Shown here one piece after another: positions 42,222 through 51,572 of a stretch of DNA of 64,000 bases (the first letter of the stretch is position 1; every line of letters starts with the position of its first letter). Where the stretch lies: the NCBI GenBank assembly GCA_965223125.1, contig OZ244984.1, positions 2,666,001-2,730,000 of the forward strand, written 5' to 3'. Source of the stretch: Pacificispira sp965223125. GTDB lineage: Bacteria; Pseudomonadota; Alphaproteobacteria; UBA8366; Aestuariispiraceae. A program made the translations under genes and the position numbers. The notes beneath the pieces were generated by a model, which was given only the letters and a program-made list of their open reading frames with translations, was not told the DNA's origin and did not search any database.

Positions 42222-42494
42222 GACCTGATGTCTCCTGATCTCAGAATGAAAGGCTGCGCGAACGGGCGAAACCTACGCCCAACCGCCCTGTGCTGCAATG
42301 CCGTTTCAGTCGGGATAACCGGCCCAGTTCCATGAATTTCACTTTTCCGCGCTCCCCGCGCTTCATTCTGCCCCGGCCACAGTTCTGCCGCAAAAGAACC
42401 CCGTATACGCCGTCATGCATCCGTGGGTCTGCCGTTATTGGGCATCATTCTGGCATCCGTGACCATCCTCTGCGACGAAAGGAGATGCGGGTCC

Positions 42495-44621
42495 ATGTAT
42501 GTCCAGATTTTTTCATATCGCTCCACTCATGCCCAAAGGCTTGCCCGGCGAGGCCGGTGCATGGTTCGGGGTATCAGTCTGCTCTGTCTGATGGTGCTGG
42601 GATTTACCGCATTTCTCGCTCTGGCCGCTGGTGCCAATGCTGCTCAGGTGCCGCAGTCGGACGGGTTGTATCTGCGCCCGATGGGGCAGGAAGTGGAGGC
42701 TCCCTACTCTGCCGCTCCACGTTTGGCCCAGACGATGCAACTCGACATCGCCGGGATCATCGTCCGGGGCAAGGTGACGCAGCTATTCAAGAATGATGGC
42801 GAGACCTGGGTGGAAGGTAGCTATCGCTTCCCGCTGCCGGATGGGGCGGCGGTGGACACATTGAGGATACGGGTCGATGACCGTCTGATCGAAGGCGAAA
42901 TTCGGGAACGGGAAGAGGCCCGTGCGGCCTATGAGGAGGCGCGGGAGGCCGGCCAGACTGCTGCCCTGCTGGATGAGGACAGCCCCAACCGGTTCATGAT
43001 CTCGCTCGCCAATATAGGACCGGGTGAAACAATTTCCGTCGCGCTGGAATTCCAGTCGACCGTGGCGCGTCAGGGTGATGCCTTTGAATTCCGCATGCCG
43101 CTGGTGGTCGCGCCGCGCTATCTGCCGGATATCGCGCTTTCGGCTCAGGATCATCCTGCGATCCAGAGCGAAATCCGCCGCCATATCGAGAATGCGGCTC
43201 GTCTCGGTTTTCCAGTCGATCTGTCGCGTGGTTCGAATCAGACAGCCCTTGGCGTCACACTGGATGCGGGTATGGAACTCGCGATGCTGGAAAGTCCCAG
43301 CCATGATCTTGTCGTTTCCCGTGAAGGCAACCAGTACCGCATCGGCTTGCGGCTGGAATCAGAACCGGCAGACCGCGATATCATCCTGCGCTGGCAGGGC
43401 GTGCGCAAGGAAGTGCCGGGCGCGATGCTGTTCCACGAACGGATCGGCGATGTGGATTATCTGCTGGCCATGATTCAGCCTCCCGACACGGCCACCGCCC
43501 GAACACTGGACCGGCCACGGGACGTGACCTTCATCGTCGATACGTCGGGTTCCATGGAGGGTGAGTCGATACAGGCCGCCAGGGTGGCGCTGATCGAGGC
43601 CTTGGCCGGGTTGACTTCGGATGACCGGTTTGAAGTGATCGAGTTTAATCAAGACTATCGCCGTCTCTTCGGCTCGTCCCAGCCCGCCACGGCGACGCGG
43701 GTTGAGACTGCGGTTCGCTTTGTTGCCGGTCTGCGCGCCGATGGTGGCACGGAGATGGCGGCACCTCTGCGTGCCGCCCTGTCGAATCCAGGTGTAGAAT
43801 CAGGGGCGGAAGAAGGGGCAGTTCGTCAGATCGTCTTCCTGACCGACGGGCATATCGGCAATGAGGACGAACTGTTCCGGATGATCGAAGCGAATCTGGG
43901 GAATGCCCGGCTGTTCACGGTCTCGCTCGGCTCTGCGCCGAATGGCTGGTTCATGCGGAAATCCGCGGAACTGGGTGCGGGTGAGACCCTGAGCATCGCC
44001 GATGTTTCGGAGGCCGGTCTGCGCATGGCGGAGTTCTATGTACGGATTGAGAATCCGGTGGTCGTCGATCTGGCGCTGTCGGCCGATCCGGGCAGCCGGA
44101 TGGATGTCCAGCCGTCCCGCCTGCCGGATCTTTATGGCGCGCGGGCGCTGATCGTGCCACTGGCCATTGAGAACTGGGGCGGATCGCTGACTCTGACCGG
44201 GGAGATGTCCGGTGACCCCCTGTCGATCACCCTGACCCGGGATGATCTGCATCCGGCATCCGGAGTTGCGAAACTCTGGGCCGAGGGCAAGGTCGAGGCG
44301 ATCCAGGATGACATTCGTCGCGGTGTGATTGATCCCGATGCAGGTCGGCTGGCGGTGCTGGATGTTGCCATCCCGCATCGGCTGGCGACCGCCTATACCA
44401 GTTTCGTCGCCGTCGACCGCCCGATCCGTCGACCGGATGGTTCAGTGCTGGATCACCATGACATGCCGAATAACATGCCTGCGGGCATGGTCATGGCATC
44501 GCTCGCCGGTCCTGCCGGGTCGCTGGGATGGCAGGGCATGATCCTGACCGGACTCGCCTTCATTACCGGGTCGCTGGGACTGTTGCTGGTCGGTCGCCGG
44601 TTAGGTGGAGGGCCGGTATGA
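42495..44621 (+). CDS. Gram-negative ('marine proteobacterial') sortase target protein, VIT and VWA domains
   Basis: This is a 708-residue exported protein. The ATG at 42495 has GGAG ten bases upstream and gives a signal peptide (LLCLMVLGFTAFLALAAGANAAQ). A VIT domain covers about 50-190 (MQLDIAGIIVRGKVTQLFKN, EIREREEARAAYEEARE). A VWA domain starts near 343 with DVTFIVDTSGSMEG, a complete MIDAS first loop. The C-terminus has a hydrophobic helix and GRR, as in sortase substrates. I do not see a clear LPxTG motif before the helix; the preceding segment is NNMPAGMVMASLAGPAG. It overlaps the sortase gene by 4 bp. Confidence 0.88.
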   Translation: MYVQIFSYRSTHAQRLARRGRCMVRGISLLCLMVLGFTAFLALAAGANAAQVPQSDGLYLRPMGQEVEAPYSAAPRLAQTMQLDIAGIIVRGKVTQLFKNDGETWVEGSYRFPLPDGAAVDTLRIRVDDRLIEGEIREREEARAAYEEAREAGQTAALLDEDSPNRFMISLANIGPGETISVALEFQSTVARQGDAFEFRMPLVVAPRYLPDIALSAQDHPAIQSEIRRHIENAARLGFPVDLSRGSNQTALGVTLDAGMELAMLESPSHDLVVSREGNQYRIGLRLESEPADRDIILRWQGVRKEVPGAMLFHERIGDVDYLLAMIQPPDTATARTLDRPRDVTFIVDTSGSMEGESIQAARVALIEALAGLTSDDRFEVIEFNQDYRRLFGSSQPATATRVETAVRFVAGLRADGGTEMAAPLRAALSNPGVESGAEEGAVRQIVFLTDGHIGNEDELFRMIEANLGNARLFTVSLGSAPNGWFMRKSAELGAGETLSIADVSEAGLRMAEFYVRIENPVVVDLALSADPGSRMDVQPSRLPDLYGARALIVPLAIENWGGSLTLTGEMSGDPLSITLTRDDLHPASGVAKLWAEGKVEAIQDDIRRGVIDPDAGRLAVLDVAIPHRLATAYTSFVAVDRPIRRPDGSVLDHHDMPNNMPAGMVMASLAGPAGSLGWQGMILTGLAFITGSLGLLLVGRRLGGGPV

Positions 44622-45268
44622 TGACCGTGATTTCAGAAGCATCGACACTCTCGACCGGGACTCGGCGTATCTGGCGTCGTCGGATATTCGCACTGCTGGC
44701 GGGACTGTTTGCTGCATTGGGGATATGGCAGATCGGACAGTCTGCCCTGCTGCTGGGAAAGGCATGGCTGGCCCCGATCCTGATCGAAAGCGCCTGGGCG
44801 AAGGTTCAGGCCGGTGAAACGGGCGCTGCCCTGAAGCCCTGGCCCTGGGCCGATACGCAGCCTGTCGCGAAACTCCATTTCCCGACCCTGGAGCGATCCC
44901 GGATTGCCCTGTCCGGTGCCACGCCCCGCGCCATGGCCTTTGGTCCAACCTTCAGCGAAGCGGGACCGATCCCGGCCTTCTTCGGCCATCGAGACACGCA
45001 TTTCACCCTGTTGCGGGATGTCGGGATCGGGGATCCGATCCGCTGGGAATCGGGTGATGGCAGCATCGCTGACTATCGCATCCGAGAGGCGGGTATCCGG
45101 CATAAGGACGATATTCGAATTGCCGTTGCGGCGGGTGAGGATCTGGTCGCCTTTGTCACCTGCTGGCCGTTCGATGCGGTGACGGCGAATGGTCCGATGC
45201 GCTATGTCGTGATCGCCGAACGGGAAATCGGTCCCATCGCCGCACTGACCAATCCGGCCCAACCCTGA
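44618..45268 (+). CDS. Class-GN-type sortase
   Basis: This is a 216-residue transpeptidase anchored by one N-terminal helix (IFALLAGLFAALGIWQIG). The catalytic triad is visible: H124 in FFGHRDTHF, C182 in FVTCWPFDAV and R195 in GPMRYVVI. The TCWPFD form of the TLxTC motif is typical of the Gram-negative sortases. The ATG overlaps the stop of its presumed substrate gene. It should cleave and attach the VIT/VWA protein, but the acceptor in a Gram-negative envelope is not known. Confidence 0.92.
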   Translation: MMTVISEASTLSTGTRRIWRRRIFALLAGLFAALGIWQIGQSALLLGKAWLAPILIESAWAKVQAGETGAALKPWPWADTQPVAKLHFPTLERSRIALSGATPRAMAFGPTFSEAGPIPAFFGHRDTHFTLLRDVGIGDPIRWESGDGSIADYRIREAGIRHKDDIRIAVAAGEDLVAFVTCWPFDAVTANGPMRYVVIAEREIGPIAALTNPAQP

Positions 45269-45355
45269 TATCCTACTTTTCGAATACCATTCATTAATAC
45301 TTTCGCCATATATTGCGAGTCGGGCGGGATTTGAATGGAAATGGAGTAGGGGTTG

Positions 45356-45649
45356 ATGTCTCCGGACTGCGAGTTGAGTTTGCGGATGGTCGAGGGTGCT
45401 TTGCTGCGCGGTGACTGGAAGACTGCTCGCAGTCTGATCGCGGACTGGTCCTGTCCATCGGGAAGCGACTGTGATTGTGACGGCAGCTGCTTCACCCATC
45501 GCGGCTATCTGTACAATGTCGCGCTCAGCGTGAAGGTTCTGGGGCTGGAGGGTGCGCGTGTGCAGTTGGCCCGCGATCTGTCGAAATGGGAAACCGCTTC
45601 AGGCCGTGCCGTTACGAGATTTCAGACGGCGAAGTCTTCTTCCGCATAG
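45356..45649 (+). CDS. Small cysteine-rich protein, unknown
   Basis: This is a 97-residue frame from the ATG at 45356 with GGAG nine bases upstream and an AT-rich promoter-like region before it. The middle has four cysteines close together (CPSGSDCDCDGSC) followed by a His-containing helix, which could bind zinc or an iron-sulfur cluster. No signal peptide is present. It overlaps the convergent serB gene by 28 bp. The family is not recognised, and the gene is only moderately supported. Confidence 0.45.
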   Translation: MSPDCELSLRMVEGALLRGDWKTARSLIADWSCPSGSDCDCDGSCFTHRGYLYNVALSVKVLGLEGARVQLARDLSKWETASGRAVTRFQTAKSSSA

Positions 45650-46527
45650 CCCTGAAAGAACAGCAGGCTGGTCATATCGGTGTGTTCGATATGGAACTTC
45701 GTTTGTGCCCTGACGATGGGCTTCGGGTTGAATCCAATGCCAAGACCCGCCGCCAGCAGCATATCCAGATCGTTCGCGCCATCGCCTATGGCCGCCCCGC
45801 CTGACAGATCTGTCCCCTGACGCTGGCACATCTCCCGCAGGATTTCCAGCTTGGTCGGACGGCCGACGATTGTTCCGGTCAGTTCGCCGGTGAAACGACC
45901 GTCATCCCCGATTTCCAGCGTATTGGCCGCATGTTCCTGGAATCCCAGTTCGGCATGGACGACGGCGGTGGTAAAGGTGAAGCCGCCCGATACCAGCGCA
46001 CAGAGACAGCCATGCGCAACCATGGTCCTCACCGCGCGCTCGGCACCCTTTGTATGGCGGATCTGCGCCATCACGGATGCCATGGATTCTGTCGCCGGAT
46101 ACCCTTTCAGTAGTTTGACGCGGGCGCGCAGGCTCTCGACGAAATCCATTTCGCCCACCAAGGACCGGGCGGTGATCTCCGCTACCTGCTCCCCGAAACC
46201 CAGTTCGGAGGCAAGCGTATCCAGCGTCTCATTCTCGATCATGGTGGAATCCATGTCCGACACCAGAACCCGCTTGCGGCGGCCTTCCGGGACCTGAACG
46301 GCCCGGTCGATTCCGGTGAGGGTGCTCTGCCCTGCAAGGGCCTGGCGCAGGGTATCGTGATCCGCACCATCTACAGGAAATTCTGCCGCCTGGTCTGGCG
46401 CGAGAATCCGTGTTTCCGATGACGGTGTGCCGCCAGCCTGCCGCGCAGCCTGCCGGGCGGCGGTCAGGTGATCTTCAGTCAGCGGCTGGCGGTCGGGATG
46501 GCCGACAAGGGTGATGATGCTTCGCAT
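45622..46527 (-). CDS. serB: Phosphoserine phosphatase
   Basis: This is a 301-residue HAD enzyme completing serine biosynthesis. The N-terminal ACT-like region (MRSIITLVGHPDRQPLTEDHL) precedes motif I VLVSDMDSTMIENE. Further motifs are ALVSGGFTFTT, RPTKLEIL and AAIGDGANDLDMLLAAGLGIGF. The start at 46527 gives the usual length; an in-frame ATG at 46575 is possible. It diverges from miaA. Confidence 0.93.
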   Translation of the reverse strand: MRSIITLVGHPDRQPLTEDHLTAARQAARQAGGTPSSETRILAPDQAAEFPVDGADHDTLRQALAGQSTLTGIDRAVQVPEGRRKRVLVSDMDSTMIENETLDTLASELGFGEQVAEITARSLVGEMDFVESLRARVKLLKGYPATESMASVMAQIRHTKGAERAVRTMVAHGCLCALVSGGFTFTTAVVHAELGFQEHAANTLEIGDDGRFTGELTGTIVGRPTKLEILREMCQRQGTDLSGGAAIGDGANDLDMLLAAGLGIGFNPKPIVRAQTKFHIEHTDMTSLLFFQGYAEEDFAV

Positions 46528-46660
46528 GAAAGGCCGATAGCCGAGCCAGACGACCCCGGCAAGCGACAATTTCATGATTCCGGTTGGCTGCCGGTTTCGG
46601 TTCGCTCTGGCCGACCGGATTGGATAAGCTGCATCGCCTTCTGACCGGAACATCCATGAC

Positions 46661-47602
46661 ATGAAAAAAACCAGTATCATTCTCTATGGACCGACCGCAT
46701 CGGGGAAGTCTGCCCTGGCGATGGCCCTGGCGCGGGCATTCGATGGAGTCGTGATCAATGCGGATTCGATGCAGGTCTATGCCGATCTGCGGGTCTTGAG
46801 TGCGCGCCCGTCACCGGAAGATGAAGCGGCGGTTCCGCACCGGCTTTATGGTGTGCTGGACGGGATGGAGGTTTGTTCGGCGATGCGCTGGCGGGACATG
46901 GCACTGGCGGAGATTCGGGCCGCGCAGGCGGCGGGCAGGTTGCCCATTCTCTGCGGCGGGACCGGGTTCTACATCAAGGCGCTGACCGAAGGCCTGTCTC
47001 AGATGCCCGAGATTCCGTCGGCGATCCGCGACCGCATCCGGTCTGAGGTAGTGGCGGCATCTGGTGTTTCAGGCTGGGAGAGGCTGCAAGCATTGGACCC
47101 GGTCGCCGCCGCGCGGATCGAACCGATGGATCTGCAGCGTATCAGCCGCGCATTGGAAGTCCATGCCGCAACCGGGCGGATATTGACTGACTGGCAGTCG
47201 GATCCCCTCATGGGCGCGCCCGAGGATCAGCGGTTTCTGACCCTGACGCTTAATCCCCCCCGATCCGAGCTTGTGGCGCGGTGTAATGCCCGGCTGGAGA
47301 ACATGGCGGCGGCAGGGGCGCTGGACGAGGTTCAGGCTCTATTGGATCGGAACCTGCCAGCGGATCGCCCAATCCTGCGCGCGGTCGGTGTCCCGGAATT
47401 CGCCGCGTATCTGGCCGGGGACTGTGATTTGGCGACGGCCCTGGATCAGGCGAAGATGGCAACGCGACGCTATGCCAAAAGGCAGGTGACCTGGATGAAG
47501 AATCAGATTCATTCAAATTTTATGACAAATGAGCAATTTTCGGAAAGTTTAGAGGGTAAAATTTTTGCATTTATTGAAGAAAACGGGTTGATTCGATCCT
47601 GA
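46661..47602 (+). CDS. miaA: tRNA dimethylallyltransferase
   Basis: This 313-residue enzyme isopentenylates A37 of tRNAs reading UNN codons. The P-loop YGPTASGKSAL is at residues 9-19, followed by NADSMQVYADLRVLSARP and GGTGFYIKALTEGL. The C-terminal RYAKRQVTWMKNQ motif is also present. The last 30 codons become AT-rich. It lies upstream of the acetolactate synthase genes on the same strand. Confidence 0.97.
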   Translation: MKKTSIILYGPTASGKSALAMALARAFDGVVINADSMQVYADLRVLSARPSPEDEAAVPHRLYGVLDGMEVCSAMRWRDMALAEIRAAQAAGRLPILCGGTGFYIKALTEGLSQMPEIPSAIRDRIRSEVVAASGVSGWERLQALDPVAAARIEPMDLQRISRALEVHAATGRILTDWQSDPLMGAPEDQRFLTLTLNPPRSELVARCNARLENMAAAGALDEVQALLDRNLPADRPILRAVGVPEFAAYLAGDCDLATALDQAKMATRRYAKRQVTWMKNQIHSNFMTNEQFSESLEGKIFAFIEENGLIRS

Positions 47603-47741
47603 CCCCTCCTTATTGTGCGCCGCACGATGCAAGGTTAAGCTTCGGGCCGGGCGCGGTTTTTGCGGATCGGCCCTTTTGGTGGAATGATCGTTCATGCCTG
47701 CCGGACTGGCGGGCGAGATCCAGAATGAGGAAATGCGAGAG

Positions 47742-49508
47742 ATGGCGACACAGCAACTGACCGGCGCGGAAATGGTGATCAAGGCTTTGGCGGATCAGGG
47801 CGTGGATGTCATTTTCGGCTATCCCGGCGGTGCGGTCCTGCCGATTTATGACGCGCTGTTCAAGCAGAACCATGTCCGCCATATCCTGGTCCGGCATGAG
47901 CAGGGAGCGGTGCATGCGGCGGAGGGCTATGCCCGATCCACTGGCAAGCCCGGCGTGGTGCTGGTGACCTCTGGTCCCGGTGCGACGAATGCTGTGACGG
48001 GGCTGACCGATGCGCTGATGGATTCGATTCCCATCGTTTGCCTGACCGGTCAGGTGCCGACGCATCTGATCGGCAATGATGCGTTCCAGGAATGCGATAC
48101 AACCGGGATTACCCGCCCCTGCACCAAGCACAATTACCTGGTGAAGGACGTCAACAAGCTGGCCCGCACGATGCATGAGGCCTTCTATGTTGCCACCAGC
48201 GGGCGGCCCGGCCCGGTTGTCGTCGATCTGCCGAAGGACGTCCAGTTCGCGACGGGCACCTATGAGATGCCGAAATCGGCGGCGCACAAGACCTACAAGC
48301 CGGTGGTAAAGCCGGAACTGGCCCGTATCGAGGCTGCGGTGGACATGTTGCTGGCCGCCAAGCGTCCGGTCATCTATGCAGGGGGCGGGGTCATCAATGC
48401 CGGGCCGAATGCGTCGAAACTGCTGGGGGAATTCGTTCGCATGACGAATTTCCCCTGTACCTTGACGCTGATGGGCCTCGGTGCCTTTCCAGCGAACGAA
48501 CCGCAGTACCTCGGCATGCTGGGCATGCACGGGACCTATGAGGCGAACTGGGCGATGCATGACTGCGACGTCATGCTGGCCATTGGATCGCGGTTCGATG
48601 ACCGGATCACCGGTAGGCTGGATGCCTTCGCGCCGAATTCGAAGAAGATCCATGTCGATATCGACGCCTCCTCCATCAACAAGAATGTTCGCGTAGATTT
48701 GCCGATCATCGGCGATGCGGGCTATGTGCTGGAGGATCTGATCAAGGTCTACAAGTCGCGGCACAAGAAGCCCGATGCGGCGGCACTGGAACGCTGGTGG
48801 GGCAAGATCGACGAGTGGCGGGCGATGAAGTGCCTGTCTTTCAAGACCGGCGACACGATCATCAAGCCGCAGCAGGCGATCCGTCGCCTCTATGAGAAGA
48901 CGCTGGCCACCGGCAAGGATACTTTCATCACGACCGAGGTCGGACAGCACCAGATGTGGGCGGCCCAGCATTTCGATTTCCAGAAACCGAACCGCTGGAT
49001 GACCTCCGGCGGGCTCGGCACGATGGGCTATGGTCTGCCCGCCGCCATCGGGGCGCAGCTTGGCAATCCGGACGGGCTTGTCATCGATATTGCGGGCGAG
49101 GCGTCGATCCTGATGAACATTCAGGAACTGTCGACGGCGGTGCAGTACCGCCTGCCAGTCAAGGTTTTCATCCTGAACAACGAATATATGGGGATGGTGC
49201 GCCAGTGGCAGGAATTGCTGCATGGCGGGCGCTATTCGCAGAGCTATTCGGAGGCGCTGCCGGACTTCGTCAAACTGGCCGATGCCTATGGCCTGACGGG
49301 GTTCCGGGCGGAAAACGTCGATCAATTGGATGATGTCATTGACGCGATGCTGGCCCATGACGGCCCGGTGATCGCCGATATCATGGTCGACAAGAATGAG
49401 AACTGCTATCCGATGATCCCGTCCGGGGCGGCGCATAACGACATGTTGCTGGGCCCGGTCGCCGAAGGTGAGGAAGCCATCGGCGCAGCGGGCAAAATGC
49501 TGGTCTGA
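47742..49508 (+). CDS. ilvI: Acetolactate synthase, large catalytic subunit
   Basis: This is a 588-residue TPP/FAD enzyme making acetolactate and acetohydroxybutyrate for Val, Leu and Ile. It shows FGYPGGAVLPIYD, the TPP-activating Glu in VRHEQGAVHAAEGYARS, the FAD region MLGMHGTYEANWAMHDCDVMLAIGSRFDDR and the TPP/Mg loop VIDIAGEASILMN then NNEYMGMVRQWQ. ATG at 47742 has GAGGA ten bases upstream; an in-frame ATG at 47694 would add 16 residues. The small subunit follows. Confidence 0.96.
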   Translation: MATQQLTGAEMVIKALADQGVDVIFGYPGGAVLPIYDALFKQNHVRHILVRHEQGAVHAAEGYARSTGKPGVVLVTSGPGATNAVTGLTDALMDSIPIVCLTGQVPTHLIGNDAFQECDTTGITRPCTKHNYLVKDVNKLARTMHEAFYVATSGRPGPVVVDLPKDVQFATGTYEMPKSAAHKTYKPVVKPELARIEAAVDMLLAAKRPVIYAGGGVINAGPNASKLLGEFVRMTNFPCTLTLMGLGAFPANEPQYLGMLGMHGTYEANWAMHDCDVMLAIGSRFDDRITGRLDAFAPNSKKIHVDIDASSINKNVRVDLPIIGDAGYVLEDLIKVYKSRHKKPDAAALERWWGKIDEWRAMKCLSFKTGDTIIKPQQAIRRLYEKTLATGKDTFITTEVGQHQMWAAQHFDFQKPNRWMTSGGLGTMGYGLPAAIGAQLGNPDGLVIDIAGEASILMNIQELSTAVQYRLPVKVFILNNEYMGMVRQWQELLHGGRYSQSYSEALPDFVKLADAYGLTGFRAENVDQLDDVIDAMLAHDGPVIADIMVDKNENCYPMIPSGAAHNDMLLGPVAEGEEAIGAAGKMLV

Positions 49509-49525
49509 ACAAGGGAAAATTCGAG

Positions 49526-50113
49526 ATGCCGGAAGGAAGTTTTGGGATGGCGAAGTCGGGAACCGTGGGTCAGCCGGGTGCGGCTTACACCTTCGTGAAC
49601 AGCAATGAGACCGTGCGGCGGCACACCTTCGCCGTTCTGGTCGATAACGAGCCGGGCGTCCTGGCTCGTGTCATCGGTCTGTTCTCCGGTCGCGGCTACA
49701 ATATCGAAAGCCTGACCGTTTCCACCGTGTCGGAAGACGAGACTATCAGCCGGATCAATATTGTCACCACCGGGACGGAAATGATTATTGAGCAGATCAA
49801 GGCGCAGCTTCACCGGTTGATCCCGGTCCATGACGTGCATGACCTGACGATGGATGGCGATCACGTCGAAAAGGAACTGGCGCTGATCAAGGTTCGCGCC
49901 AAGGATCATGCGCGGCGGGAATCCCTGCGCATTGCCGATATCTTCAAGGCCAAGGTCGCGGATACGACACTGGAAAGTTTCGTTTTCCAGATCGAAGGTG
50001 AACCGGCCAAGGTCGACAGCTTCATCGAATTGATGCGCGCGCTCGGCGAAACCGAAATCGCCCGTTCTGGCGTCGTCGCCATTGCCCGCGGGAAGAGTGT
50101 GCTGGAAGTTTAA
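49526..50113 (+). CDS. ilvH: Acetolactate synthase, small regulatory subunit
   Basis: This is a 195-residue ACT-domain protein that activates the large subunit and mediates valine inhibition. The ACT pattern RRHTFAVLVDNEPGVLARVIGLFSGRGYNIESLTV is followed by the C-terminal regulatory domain ending RSGVVAIARGKSVL. An Asn/Glu-rich 25-residue leader (AYTFVNSNET) precedes the ACT core. AGGGA lies upstream of the ATG, 17 bp after ilvI. Confidence 0.96.
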   Translation: MPEGSFGMAKSGTVGQPGAAYTFVNSNETVRRHTFAVLVDNEPGVLARVIGLFSGRGYNIESLTVSTVSEDETISRINIVTTGTEMIIEQIKAQLHRLIPVHDVHDLTMDGDHVEKELALIKVRAKDHARRESLRIADIFKAKVADTTLESFVFQIEGEPAKVDSFIELMRALGETEIARSGVVAIARGKSVLEV

Positions 50114-50135
50114 GGTGCCGTCCGCGTCCTGGTCA

Positions 50136-51572
50136 TCAGGAAAACCAGCGCATCAGCAGTCGCACCACTTTTCGTGTCCGCTCGCTGAACAGGCTGGGCG
50201 TAAAATAGCTGCCTGCTGTGCGTTTGGTAACTTCTGACAGGGTCGGGTAGGGGGCGATCAGGGCGGCGAGTCTGCCCATTTTCTGCTTTTGCTGAACCGC
50301 CATGATCCAGGGGAGCAGGAGGTCGCCAGCCCCCGCGCCGACGATGGTGCAGCCCAGTGCGCGGCCCTTTTTGTCCACAATGGCCTTTACCATGCCGTCA
50401 GTTTTATATTCCGTCCGGGCGCGGTCGTTATCGGCGAAGCTCCAGCGCAGGATCTGGAAATTTCCGCGTCCCAGCGTCTTTTCCGCCTCCGCCTCGGTCA
50501 GTCCGACTTGCGCTAATTCCGGATCGGTATAGGTGACCCACGGCACGGCGGTGTGGTCCACCTTGGCCCAGAACATCTTGAACAGGGCCTGACGGATGAC
50601 GATCCCGGCATCATAGCCCGCCATATGGGTGAATTGGTAGCCCCCGGTCACATCACCGATGGCGAAGATTCGCCGGTTGGCGGTCTTTAGATGCGCATCG
50701 ATGGTGATGCCGGTTCGGGTATGGGTGACTCCGGCCTTCTCCAGGTCCAGACCTTCGGTATTGGCGCGGCGTCCGACGGCGATCAGCAGATGGCTGCCGG
50801 TTAGGGTCTCCACTATGCCGTCCTTCTCGACCGTAGCGGCGATTCCCGCGCCCTCTGATGTGACAGATGTCAGCGCCGTGCCTTCGCGGATGTCGATCCC
50901 TTCTGCGCGCAGGCGGGAGATTACCAGTTCAGCCGCTTCCGGGTCGTCCTTTGCAAGAGCGCGGGCGAGTTCGACCACGGTGACCTTCGCGCCCAGACGC
51001 CGATGAGCCTGGGCCATTTCCAGCCCGATGGGACCGCCGCCGATCACGATCAGATGATCTATCAGGTTGCCATTGTCGAAGATCGTCTCATTGGTGAAAT
51101 AGGGTGTCTGGTCGAGGCCGGGGATTGGCGGCACGAAGGGGGTGGAGCCGGTCGCGATCACGAAATACTTCGCCCGTACCAGCGTATCGCCTGCCGAAAC
51201 CTCGTGCGGGCCGGTGAAGCGGGCATGGTCCTGCAGTACGGTTACGCCCAATCCTTCGAATCGGACGACGGAGTCATGGGGGGCGATGGCGGCGATGACG
51301 CCCTTCACATGCGCCCGTACCTTGCCCCAATCCACGGCAGGCTCCCGCGCTTCGATGCCGAACCGATCCGCGTCCCGCTGGGCCTGGGCGGCATGGCCCG
51401 CCGCCAGCAGCGCCTTGGACGGGACGCAGCCATAGTTCAGGCAATCGCCACCCATCGGTCCCTTTTCGATCAGGACGACCGAGGCTCCCATCTGTGAGGC
51501 GCCCGCCGCGACGCTGAGACCCCCCGACCCACCGCCGATGACACAGATATCGACCTCCAGAATACGCGCCAT
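50136..51572 (-). CDS. FAD-dependent pyridine nucleotide-disulfide oxidoreductase (mercuric-reductase-like)
   Basis: This is a 478-residue flavoprotein from the ATG at 51572 (GGAG eight bases upstream). It shows the FAD box VDICVIGGGSGGLSVAAGA, the redox-active pair GGDCLNYGCVPSKAL, the NAD(P) box LIVIGGGPIGLEMAQAHRRLGAK and the second FAD motif RRIFAIGDVTGG. In place of the His-Pro-Thr of lipoamide dehydrogenase it has APYPTLSEVTKRTAG, so it is not Lpd. There are no extra N-terminal Hg-binding domain and no C-terminal cysteine pair. The electron acceptor is unknown. Confidence 0.88.
   Translation of the reverse strand: MARILEVDICVIGGGSGGLSVAAGASQMGASVVLIEKGPMGGDCLNYGCVPSKALLAAGHAAQAQRDADRFGIEAREPAVDWGKVRAHVKGVIAAIAPHDSVVRFEGLGVTVLQDHARFTGPHEVSAGDTLVRAKYFVIATGSTPFVPPIPGLDQTPYFTNETIFDNGNLIDHLIVIGGGPIGLEMAQAHRRLGAKVTVVELARALAKDDPEAAELVISRLRAEGIDIREGTALTSVTSEGAGIAATVEKDGIVETLTGSHLLIAVGRRANTEGLDLEKAGVTHTRTGITIDAHLKTANRRIFAIGDVTGGYQFTHMAGYDAGIVIRQALFKMFWAKVDHTAVPWVTYTDPELAQVGLTEAEAEKTLGRGNFQILRWSFADNDRARTEYKTDGMVKAIVDKKGRALGCTIVGAGAGDLLLPWIMAVQQKQKMGRLAALIAPYPTLSEVTKRTAGSYFTPSLFSERTRKVVRLLMRWFS

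Noticed and set aside
47610..49436. A 608-residue antisense frame opposite acetolactate synthase
   Set aside because: Same artefact as above; the sense gene has all TPP and FAD motifs, the antisense product has none.
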